Below, in pieces: positions 27,667 to 35,675 of a stretch of 57,275 nt of DNA; position 1 is the first letter of the stretch, and the number at the start of each line of letters is the position of its first letter. The stretch lies in assembly GCA_021604865.1 (NCBI GenBank), contig BQJU01000045.1:1-57275 (forward strand), given 5' to 3'. This DNA comes from Saprospiraceae bacterium (lineage in GTDB: Bacteria > Bacteroidota > Bacteroidia > Chitinophagales > Saprospiraceae). The notes under the pieces were generated by a model. The model was given only the letters and a program-made list of their open reading frames with translations, made no database searches and was not told where the DNA came from. The translations under genes and the position numbers were made by a program.

Positions 27667-29853
27667 ATGCAAACGCTGTTTCAAAACAAATTCACCGGAG
27701 TTTTTTTATTGTTGGCAATAATGCTTTTTTTTTCCGCTTGTACTGAAAATGATTCCAGTGAGGAATCTGAAAACACATCATATATGCTTCAAAGACAAGA
27801 TATCACCCCTCCAACTGCGACTAAAAATCCAAAGGAACTTAGTATCCATGGAGATACTCGGGTTGATAATTATTATTGGATGAATCAACGGGAAGACCCG
27901 GAAGTCATCAAATTTTTAGAAGCCGAAAATCAGTATACTACTGAAATGATGGCTCACCTAAGTACCTTTCAGGATAAATTATTTGAAGAAATGAAGGGGC
28001 GCATCAAGGAAGATGATGAAACCGTTCCCTACAAAAACAATGGATATTTTTACATTACCCGTTTTGAAAAAGGAAATGAATATCCTATCTATTCCCGCAA
28101 AAAGGGCTCTCTGGAGGCCAAAGAAGAAATCATGCTCAATGTCAATGAACTGGCTAAAGCTTATGACTTCTACAATGTTGGCGGTCGCTCTGTAAGCCCT
28201 AACAATAAGTTGCTCGCCTTTGGAGAAGACACCCTTAGCCGCAGAATTTATACTTTAAAATTTAAAAATCTGGAAACGGGCGAAATGTTGGGTGATGTTA
28301 TTCCCAATACCACAGGAAGTGCCGTTTGGGCCAATGACAACAAAACCCTCTTTTATTCTGTAAAAGATGAATCGCTTCGCCCCTATAAAATCTTCAAACA
28401 TAAATTGGGTACTCCCGCTTCCGATGACGTGGAAGTTTACCACGAAGCAGATGAAACCTTTACGGCTTACGTTTTCAAAACCAAGTCTGAAAAATACATA
28501 TCCATCCTTTCCTACCAGACTTTGTCTACTGAATTCAGAATGCTGGATGCTGATGAGCCAGATGGAACATTCAAAATTGTTCAGCCACGAGAGAGAGATC
28601 TTGAATATTTTGTGGATCATTTTGAAGACAAATTCTACATCCGCACCAATATGGATGCCAAGAATTTCCGCCTGATGGAAACCAGCGTTGATGCTACAGA
28701 AAAGGAAAATTGGAAGGAAGTCATCCCTAATCGGGACGATGTACTGCTTGAGGGAATGGAAATTTTCAACAACTACCTTGTACTTTCTGAGCGCAAAAAC
28801 GGCATTACACAGCTGAGGGTCATTCCACAGGAAGGGGAAGAACATTACATCAACTTTGGGGAAGATGCTTACCTGGCCTATACTTCCGTTAATTATGACT
28901 TCGACACTGATTTATTGCGCATTGGTTATCAATCCATGACTACGCCGTCGACAACATACGATTACAACATGAAAACCAAGGACATGAAGTTGCTCAAACA
29001 GCAGGAAGTCGTTGGAGATTTCAAACCTGAAAACTATCAGTCAGAAAGGGTGTTTGCCAAAGCCAGAGATGGAGCCATGATTCCCATTTCTATTGTTTAC
29101 AAAAAAGGCTTCAAGAAAGACGGGAAACAACCTCTTTTACTGTATGGTTATGGTTCTTATGGCGCCAGTATGGATCCTTATTTCAGCTCTACCCGACTGA
29201 GTTTGTTAGATCGTGGGTTTGGTTATGCCATTGCGCATATACGCGGTGGAGAAGAGATGGGCCGCCAGTGGTATGAAAATGGTAAATTGCTGAAAAAGAA
29301 AAACACTTTTTTTGACTTTATCGATTGTGGTGAATTTCTGATTGCTGAAAATTATACCGGCAAAGGGCACCTCTTCGCAATGGGTGGTAGTGCCGGCGGA
29401 TTGTTGATGGGCGCAGTGGTTAATTACCGTCCCGATCTCTGGAAAGGGGTTGTTGCCGCAGTACCTTTTGTAGACGTCATCACGACCATGTTGGATGAGA
29501 CCATTCCTTTAACTACCGGTGAGTACGACGAATGGGGTAATCCCAACGACAAAGAATATTACGACTACATCAAATCCTATTCACCTTATGACAATGTGGA
29601 GGCCAAGGAATATCCGGCTATGCTGGTGACTACTGGTTTACACGATTCACAGGTACAGTATTGGGAACCGGCCAAATGGGTAGCCAAAATGCGTGAAATG
29701 AAAGTCGGAAAAAATCCATTATTGCTACACACCAATATGGAAGCCGGTCATGGTGGTGCATCGGGTAGGTTCCAACGGCTAAAAGAAACGGCTCGTGAAT
29801 ATGCCTTTGTTTTGGATTTGGCAGGTAAATCAGAAGTGGAAGTTAAGGATTAA
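27667..29853 (+). CDS. Prolyl oligopeptidase family (S9A) peptidase, oligopeptidase B-like, lipoprotein
   Basis: The 728-residue serine peptidase has a lipoprotein signal (lipobox FFSAC) and a seven-bladed propeller region (about 80-430). The C-terminal alpha/beta-hydrolase domain has its catalytic triad visible: S575 in GGSAGG, D660 in HDSQVQYWEPAKW, and H695 in EAGHGGASGRF. RGGEEMGRQWYENGK is the usual S9A signature. Sequence style is closest to oligopeptidase B, which cleaves short peptides after Arg/Lys. The lipid anchor places it in the periplasm or outer membrane, fitting peptide scavenging. The frame is open from 27631; the ATG at 27667 starts the signal peptide and is preferred. Confidence 0.94.
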   Translation: MQTLFQNKFTGVFLLLAIMLFFSACTENDSSEESENTSYMLQRQDITPPTATKNPKELSIHGDTRVDNYYWMNQREDPEVIKFLEAENQYTTEMMAHLSTFQDKLFEEMKGRIKEDDETVPYKNNGYFYITRFEKGNEYPIYSRKKGSLEAKEEIMLNVNELAKAYDFYNVGGRSVSPNNKLLAFGEDTLSRRIYTLKFKNLETGEMLGDVIPNTTGSAVWANDNKTLFYSVKDESLRPYKIFKHKLGTPASDDVEVYHEADETFTAYVFKTKSEKYISILSYQTLSTEFRMLDADEPDGTFKIVQPRERDLEYFVDHFEDKFYIRTNMDAKNFRLMETSVDATEKENWKEVIPNRDDVLLEGMEIFNNYLVLSERKNGITQLRVIPQEGEEHYINFGEDAYLAYTSVNYDFDTDLLRIGYQSMTTPSTTYDYNMKTKDMKLLKQQEVVGDFKPENYQSERVFAKARDGAMIPISIVYKKGFKKDGKQPLLLYGYGSYGASMDPYFSSTRLSLLDRGFGYAIAHIRGGEEMGRQWYENGKLLKKKNTFFDFIDCGEFLIAENYTGKGHLFAMGGSAGGLLMGAVVNYRPDLWKGVVAAVPFVDVITTMLDETIPLTTGEYDEWGNPNDKEYYDYIKSYSPYDNVEAKEYPAMLVTTGLHDSQVQYWEPAKWVAKMREMKVGKNPLLLHTNMEAGHGGASGRFQRLKETAREYAFVLDLAGKSEVEVKD

Positions 29854-29918
29854 GTTTGACGACTTCGGTTGGTCCAACTACTAGGAGACTGGAGATATCC
29901 AGCTTCGATCCTGTTTTT

Positions 29919-29990
29919 AAGCCCCAGGTTGATCTTTAAGTTTTCCAAATCGGGGAGATTTTGAAAAAGGTTAACCTGGGGCTTTTTCTT
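29919..29990 (+). terminator. Terminator-like inverted repeat after the S9A peptidase gene
   Basis: AAGCCCCAGGTT (29919-29930) pairs with AACCTGGGGCTT (29973-29984) and is followed by a T-rich tail (CTTTTTCTTT). The 42-nt loop is long, but the GC-rich 12-bp arms plus T-tract fit an intrinsic terminator for the plus-strand peptidase gene. Confidence 0.6.
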
Positions 29991-30015
29991 TATTCACTAC
30001 CCATTAAATTAGCTG

Positions 30016-31164
30016 CTACGAAACCAACGCAAGTTCTGGCATAATCTCCTTCAATTTAGCCAGCACCACCTTTATCTCTTCCAAAGTATTGTGGTAAGAA
30101 AACGAAAACCGAATCGTCTTTCGCGATGATTCTGGATGCAGGGCATTAATCACGTGCGACCCCGTATCAACACCTGAGCTACAGGCACTTCCACCTGAAA
30201 CACTGATGCCGGCAATATCCAAATTGAGTAGTAATAAGTCTGATTTTGGACTAGCTGGGAAAGAAACGCTTAATACCTTATAATGACTCAATCCTTCTGG
30301 ATCGCCATTAAATTGGATATCTCCAAAATTGGACTCTAAGCCCTCTTTTAGGTAAGTTTTTAAGCTTTGAATTTTTTGTTGCCGTTTTTCCCTGTTTTCA
30401 TAAGCAAGCTCCAAGGCTTTGGCCAAACCGATGATGCCATGCAGGTTTTCCGTTCCTCCTCGCATATTGCGCTCTTGACTGCCACCATCTACAAAGGGCT
30501 TGATCATATTGTCGCTATTGATGTAAATAAAGCCAACACCCTTGGGACCGTAAAACTTGTGAGCAGATCCACTCAAAAAACCAATCCTGGTTTTGGATAC
30601 ATTAATCGGGAAGTATCCCATCGTCTGTACCGTATCAGAATGAAAATAAGCTCCATAGCTTTCGCACAATTCTGCAATGGCGTCCAGATCAATCATGGTG
30701 CCAATCTCGTTATTGGAGTGCATTAATGAAACCATGGTCTTTCTTGACTCATCCTTCAGCAACTGCTCAAGCTCTTGTGCATCAATGCGGCCTTTTTCGT
30801 CCAGGCTGAGCATGACAATTTCTACTTCCGTCGTTTTTTGAAGCGTTTGCAAGGTATGTAACACACAGTGGTGTTCAATAGGAGAACTGATGACACGTTG
30901 GACCCCCAAATCTCTTACGGCACATTTCAACACCATATTATTGGATTCAGTCCCACCGGAGGTAAAAAAGATTTCCCCGATAGAGGCACCGATATAATGG
31001 GCTACCGCTTTTCTAGCTTGTTCAATAGCTGCCCGGGACGAACGCCCTTCGGCATGAATAGAAGATGGGTTGCCAAAGTTTTCACGCAAAGCTGTGGTCA
31101 TCACCGACAAGACTGCCTCATCAATAGGCGTTGTTGCTGCATTGTCTAAAAAGATCCGATTCAT
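30016..31164 (-). CDS. Cysteine desulfurase (NifS/IscS-like class V aminotransferase)
   Basis: This 382-residue PLP enzyme removes sulfur from cysteine for Fe-S clusters or thiolated cofactors. Visible features are LDNAATTP at the N-terminus, FFTSGGTESNN (PLP phosphate), H99 in IEHHCVL, the Schiff-base lysine K203 in GSAHKFYGPKG, and the persulfide cysteine C328 in GGSACSSG. The short active-site loop is like group I (IscS/NifS) enzymes. It lies 2 nt downstream of a second class V PLP enzyme on the same strand, so the two are co-transcribed. No iscU or iscR is adjacent. Confidence 0.94.
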   Translation of the reverse strand: MNRIFLDNAATTPIDEAVLSVMTTALRENFGNPSSIHAEGRSSRAAIEQARKAVAHYIGASIGEIFFTSGGTESNNMVLKCAVRDLGVQRVISSPIEHHCVLHTLQTLQKTTEVEIVMLSLDEKGRIDAQELEQLLKDESRKTMVSLMHSNNEIGTMIDLDAIAELCESYGAYFHSDTVQTMGYFPINVSKTRIGFLSGSAHKFYGPKGVGFIYINSDNMIKPFVDGGSQERNMRGGTENLHGIIGLAKALELAYENREKRQQKIQSLKTYLKEGLESNFGDIQFNGDPEGLSHYKVLSVSFPASPKSDLLLLNLDIAGISVSGGSACSSGVDTGSHVINALHPESSRKTIRFSFSYHNTLEEIKVVLAKLKEIMPELALVS

Positions 31165-31166
31165 AT

Positions 31167-32675
31167 TTACACCAATTTATTAGAAAACCACTCCTGCACC
31201 AATTCGGTTTCTTCACAGCTACCCAAAACACAGGAAAATTCATTTTTTGAAGGATGGTATTGATAATCCTCACCCCACTTTTTGAAGTTTCGGCTCAATG
31301 CTTCAATGGCATCCATAATATAGTCGATTTCTTCATCAGTCATCACCGGATGGATAGACAAACGAATCCAGCCAGGTTTCTGAGTCAAATTTCCTTTGGT
31401 AATCTGACTGGTAATGGCATTGGAATATTCTTCGGAGACCTCCAGCAGATAATGCCCATAGGTGCCTGCACAGGAACACCCACCACGCACTTGGATACCG
31501 TACCGGTCATTAAGCATTTTTACCCCAAGATTATAATGCAGATCTTCAACATAAAAAGAAACGACACCCAGCCGATTGCGGTGCTGATCAGCCAGCAGGT
31601 GCAGGTTGGAAATCTGATCAAAACGATTCCATATTTTTGAAAGGATTTCCTTTTCCCGATCGAGCATTAATTGTACCCCCATTTGCTCTTTAAGCTGCAC
31701 ACAAAAGGCCACTTTTATGGTCTGCAAAAATGCGGGAGTACCACCGTCTTCCCGGCTTTCAATTTCATCGATATATTTGTGGCCACCCCAAGGATTTGTC
31801 CAGTCGACGGTACCTCCACCTGGGTTATCAGGTATACGGTTGTTGTAGAGTTTGGGATCAAAAATCAAAATGCCTGTTGTTGCAGGGCCTCCAAGAAATT
31901 TATGGGGAGAAAAATAAATGGCATCAAGGTGTTGCAATTCATTTTCCGGCCGCATATCGATATCAATGTAAGGTGCTGAGCAGGCAAAATCAACAAAACA
32001 CAATCCGCCTTCCTGATGCATCATTTCAGCAACCTCATGATAAGGCGTTTTGATGCCAGTCACATTTGAGCAACTGGTGATCGCGGCAATTTTGAGCTTT
32101 CTGTCCTTATATTTATTCAACAGGGATTTAAGGTGTTGCAAATCCATCAAGCCTTCTTCATCAGGCCGGATCACGACAACTTCACCCATAGTTTCCAGCC
32201 AGGAAGTCTGGTTGGAGTGATGCTCCATGTGACTGACAAAAATAATAGGCCTATCCTGATCCGGAATTTGAACCATATCAGCGTACTTTTCATGCAGTTT
32301 CAATCCCAGTATGCGCTGAAATTTATTGACGACTCCTGTCATCCCTGAGTTAGAGGAAATCAGGATATCACTTTTAGATGCACCGACGTGTTTTTTGATC
32401 AAATGTTTGGCATGGTGATAGGCCATCGTCATACAAGAACCCGTTACTGTAGTTTCAGTATGGGTATTGCCGACAAAGGGCGCTATACGCTGGCTAATAA
32501 TTTCTTCAATGGGTTGATACAGGCGTCCACTAGCTGTCCAATCGGCATAGACAATGCGTTGATGGCCGTAGGGCGACCGAAATGTCTGGTTATATCCAAT
32601 CACTTTTTCCCTGAAGGGTGCAAAATATCGCTCCAGAGAACTAGTAGCTGATTGAGTTTTAGGAACAAGACTCAT
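31167..32675 (-). CDS. Class V aminotransferase-fold PLP protein (SufS/Csd-like)
   Basis: The 502-residue protein has the type-I PLP fold: YADWTASGRLYQP, HSNQTSW after the substrate-binding region, and the lysine in FSPHKFLGGPATTGIL. It also has a GGCSCAGTYGHYLLE motif where cysteine desulfurases carry the sulfur-accepting cysteine, so a desulfurase or cysteine-lyase role is possible. It is about 100 residues longer than SufS, mainly from a C-terminal extension. It is the first gene of a two-gene unit with the NifS-like enzyme (2-nt gap). Its substrate is not certain. Confidence 0.88.
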   Translation of the reverse strand: MSLVPKTQSATSSLERYFAPFREKVIGYNQTFRSPYGHQRIVYADWTASGRLYQPIEEIISQRIAPFVGNTHTETTVTGSCMTMAYHHAKHLIKKHVGASKSDILISSNSGMTGVVNKFQRILGLKLHEKYADMVQIPDQDRPIIFVSHMEHHSNQTSWLETMGEVVVIRPDEEGLMDLQHLKSLLNKYKDRKLKIAAITSCSNVTGIKTPYHEVAEMMHQEGGLCFVDFACSAPYIDIDMRPENELQHLDAIYFSPHKFLGGPATTGILIFDPKLYNNRIPDNPGGGTVDWTNPWGGHKYIDEIESREDGGTPAFLQTIKVAFCVQLKEQMGVQLMLDREKEILSKIWNRFDQISNLHLLADQHRNRLGVVSFYVEDLHYNLGVKMLNDRYGIQVRGGCSCAGTYGHYLLEVSEEYSNAITSQITKGNLTQKPGWIRLSIHPVMTDEEIDYIMDAIEALSRNFKKWGEDYQYHPSKNEFSCVLGSCEETELVQEWFSNKLV

Positions 32676-32699
32676 GCTGGTTTTATTTTGGTATGTAGA

Positions 32700-34073
32700 C
32701 TATAAAGCTTCAATATCCTGCTTAATCTGTTGCACCAACTGGGTTGCCTGGTCAACATCAGGAGCCTCCGCATAAATCCGGATAATAGGTTCCGTATTGG
32801 ACTTTCTGAGGTGTACCCAGCTTTTCGCAAAGTTAATTTTCAATCCGTCAATTTGGTTACAATCTTCTGATTGATACTTAAGGTACATTTTTTTCAGAAG
32901 ACCCACCAAGTCCAGATTGGCATCCAGGTTAATTTTATCTTTCACCATAGCATAATCTGGATAGGTGGCACGTAATTGAGAGGCACTTTTTCCTTGCTGT
33001 GCCAACAAGGATAAGAAAAGGGCAATACCTGCCAGTGCATCACGACCATAGTGTAGATCAGGAACAATCACGCCCCCATTGCCTTCGCCACCGATAACTG
33101 CTTTTACTTCCTTCATTTTTTGAACCACATTGACCTCACCCACTGCACTGGCAGCATAAGTACCACCGTGTTTTTGGGTTACATCCCGCAAGGCTCGGGT
33201 AGAGCTGAGGTTAGAAACTGTATTTCCTGGTCGCTGATGCAAAATATAATCGGCCACAGCCACTAAGGTATATTCTTCACCAAAAGGTTGGCCTAATTCG
33301 GTAATCATCGCCAAGCGGTCTACATCCGGGTCAACCGCAATACCTAAATCTGCCTTTTCTGAAACTACTGCTGTCGCCAATTCGGTCAGGTTTTCAGGAA
33401 GGGGTTCTGGGTTATGCGCAAAATGGCCATTGGGTTCACCATTCAACAGGATCACTTCGCAACCCAGCTTTTCCAACAAGGGTGGAACAGAAATAGCACC
33501 CGTTGAATTTACACAATCTACCACTATTTTAAAGCCACGTTTTTGAATAGCCGGACCATCGACCAGATCATATTTGAGGATTTGATCAATATGGTAATCA
33601 ATCATGCCATCAAGTAGGGTATATTTTCCTAGCTGTTCGACATGGGCATATTCAATAGCTCCTTCTTCCAGCATTTTTAGCAATTGTGCGCCATCCTCTG
33701 CTGAAATAAACTCTCCCAGGTGATTGATAAATTTCAAGGCATTCCAGTGTGCAGGGTTGTGGCTGGCAGTGATGATAATGCCCGCCCCTGCTTGCAATTC
33801 AGGTACAGCCATCTCAACGGTAGGCGTGGTGGAAAGGCCTAAATCTATGACATCAATCCCGAGGCCGATCAGTGTATTGGCAACCAGTTGATTGACCATA
33901 GCGCCTGAAATACGGGCATCTCTGCCTATGACAACTCTTGCCGGTTGTTCCTGCTGCAACAGCCACCAGCCAAAAGCAGCCGCACATTCTACAATGTCTT
34001 GCGGAGTTAGGTTTTCCCCAGCTTTTCCGCCAATTGTTCCTCTAAATCCAGATATTGATTTAATTAGTGCCAA
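32700..34073 (-). CDS. glmM: Phosphoglucosamine mutase
   Basis: GlmM interconverts glucosamine-6-P and glucosamine-1-P for peptidoglycan and LPS precursors. The 457-residue protein has the four phosphohexomutase domains: the phosphoserine loop TASHNPAHWNALKF (S104), the magnesium loop DPDVDRLAM, the sugar loop GGEGNGGVI, and the phosphate-binding KSNTEPIIRIYAE near the C-terminus. The GEGNGG loop favours GlmM over phosphomannomutase. It is divergent from the PAP2 gene. Confidence 0.92.
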   Translation of the reverse strand: MALIKSISGFRGTIGGKAGENLTPQDIVECAAAFGWWLLQQEQPARVVIGRDARISGAMVNQLVANTLIGLGIDVIDLGLSTTPTVEMAVPELQAGAGIIITASHNPAHWNALKFINHLGEFISAEDGAQLLKMLEEGAIEYAHVEQLGKYTLLDGMIDYHIDQILKYDLVDGPAIQKRGFKIVVDCVNSTGAISVPPLLEKLGCEVILLNGEPNGHFAHNPEPLPENLTELATAVVSEKADLGIAVDPDVDRLAMITELGQPFGEEYTLVAVADYILHQRPGNTVSNLSSTRALRDVTQKHGGTYAASAVGEVNVVQKMKEVKAVIGGEGNGGVIVPDLHYGRDALAGIALFLSLLAQQGKSASQLRATYPDYAMVKDKINLDANLDLVGLLKKMYLKYQSEDCNQIDGLKINFAKSWVHLRKSNTEPIIRIYAEAPDVDQATQLVQQIKQDIEAL

Positions 34074-34228
34074 AATTTTTTAATTTATATTGTCCCCCAA
34101 TGAAATATTGCGCAAAAATAGAAAATTCGAGCTTCATCCAGGCAATGAATGAAAAGTATATTTGCTTTTCCGTTCCAATTCCCAAATGGAATTCTAATTT
34201 TACAACCTGAATTGAAAAGCTCAAAATT

Positions 34229-34810
34229 TTGACTAGCATAATTGAAATAGATCAAAACCTTTTTCATCTGATCAATGACACTTGGAAGTTCCCCTGGTTG
34301 GATGTTATCATGCCGTACTGGCGGGAGAAAACCACTTGGATACCCCTGTATCTCATTGGCGCAGGGTTGATTATTTGGAAAATGAAACGCAAAGCCATCC
34401 TGCTCTTTTTTGCAGTGGGGTTGACCATTGCCGTTGCTGATGGCGCGAGTAGTCAATTGATCAAAAAAAATGTAAAACGCCTACGTCCCTGCCGTACAGA
34501 GGCATTGGCCGTCAATTTATTAGTGCCCTGTGGCGGTGGATATAGTTTTACTTCTTCCCATGCTACCAATCATTTTGCAATAGCCTTATTATTGATTATG
34601 GTTTTTGGCAAAAGATTTCGCCAAATCAAATGGCCTCTGTTATTATGGGCTGCATCCATTGCTTATGGTCAGGTCTATGTAGGGGTGCATTATCCCATTG
34701 ATGTTATTGCCGGAGGCCTACTCGGGAGCCTGATCGGTGTTGGGGTTGCCTATTTGTATTATACTGCTGAAGGCCGCATTTTTTCATCAACCAATAATGA
34801 AATCGCCTAG
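34229..34810 (+). CDS. PAP2-family membrane phosphatase
   Basis: The 193-residue integral membrane protein has the three PAP2 motifs: KKNVKRLRP (KX6RP), SFTSSHATNHFA (variant of PSGH, with SSH), and SIAYGQVYVGVHYPIDVIAGG (catalytic histidine and aspartate). Family members dephosphorylate lipid phosphates such as undecaprenyl pyrophosphate or phosphatidate. No ATG lies before the first conserved region, so a TTG at 34229 is the likely start. The ZIP transporter gene begins 2 nt after its stop, indicating one operon. Confidence 0.9.
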   Translation: MTSIIEIDQNLFHLINDTWKFPWLDVIMPYWREKTTWIPLYLIGAGLIIWKMKRKAILLFFAVGLTIAVADGASSQLIKKNVKRLRPCRTEALAVNLLVPCGGGYSFTSSHATNHFAIALLLIMVFGKRFRQIKWPLLLWAASIAYGQVYVGVHYPIDVIAGGLLGSLIGVGVAYLYYTAEGRIFSSTNNEIA

Positions 34811-34812
34811 AC

Positions 34813-35547
34813 ATGACAATATGGGAATATTTGTTGCTTTTTCTATCTGTCATGATTGGCGGAGGAGTTGGCCTTTTTCTCAATTATCGCAATGACAATA
34901 TTCTCCGACACTTATTGTCATTTAGTGGAGCATACATCCTGGGGATCACCGTTTTACACATGATGCCAGGTGTTTTTAGCCGGGAAACGCCACAAACCAG
35001 CCTATGGATTCTGGCCGGTTTTTTTGTGCAATTGCTGCTGGAGCAGCTATCAAAAGGAGTAGAACACGGGCATATCCATGCTCATTCCGGAGCCAAATTT
35101 GGTTTTGCCTTCCAAATTATGGTTGGCCTCTCTTTGCATGCTTTTTTAGAAGGCTTGCCATTAAGCAATCACGAGCTGATCCATCCGGCTTCCCACAATC
35201 ATAACCAGGAAGTCAATCACCTGCTTTTTGGTATCATCTTACACAAGGCACCGGCTGCTTTTGCTTTAGCGGTACTGCTACTACAATCGGGGTTCAGCAA
35301 ATCATTTATCATTGGTAGTACGATCATTTTTGCCTTGATGTCACCTCTAGGGGCATTTTCAGCCAGCCTTTTTGATCCGAATCTGGTAATATTCAATAAC
35401 CTGATAGCTTTAGTGGTGGGTTCGTTTTTGCATATTTCTACGACTATATTGTTTGAAGCTGACGACCGCAACCAGCATAGAATCTCCTGGCAAAAAATGT
35501 TGGTCATTGTTGCGGGAATTGGTGCCTCACTTTTGACCATGCATTAA
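34813..35547 (+). CDS. ZIP family metal transporter
   Basis: The 244-residue membrane protein has about eight helices and the ZIP core motifs HAFLEGLPL in TM4 and HKAPAAFALAVLL in TM5, whose His/Glu residues bind zinc or iron during uptake. A histidine-rich loop (HGHIHAHSG) lies between TM3 and TM4, as is common in ZIPs. It is co-transcribed with the PAP2 phosphatase (2-nt gap). The metal specificity is unknown. Confidence 0.9.
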   Translation: MTIWEYLLLFLSVMIGGGVGLFLNYRNDNILRHLLSFSGAYILGITVLHMMPGVFSRETPQTSLWILAGFFVQLLLEQLSKGVEHGHIHAHSGAKFGFAFQIMVGLSLHAFLEGLPLSNHELIHPASHNHNQEVNHLLFGIILHKAPAAFALAVLLLQSGFSKSFIIGSTIIFALMSPLGAFSASLFDPNLVIFNNLIALVVGSFLHISTTILFEADDRNQHRISWQKMLVIVAGIGASLLTMH

Positions 35548-35675
35548 TAAACATGTTCCGTCACCAATCTAACTTTTAATCAAATTTATTTAATGCAAAT
35601 CTTTACCATTAGCGAAAATTCACTAATTTGGCCCGTAGAACAGAATTATTATTCAATTTAGTAGTGCCAATTAAC

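Noticed and set aside
28255-28845. Antisense open frame of 196 codons inside the S9A peptidase gene
   Set aside because: It lies wholly opposite a gene with an intact catalytic triad and shows no recognisable domain.
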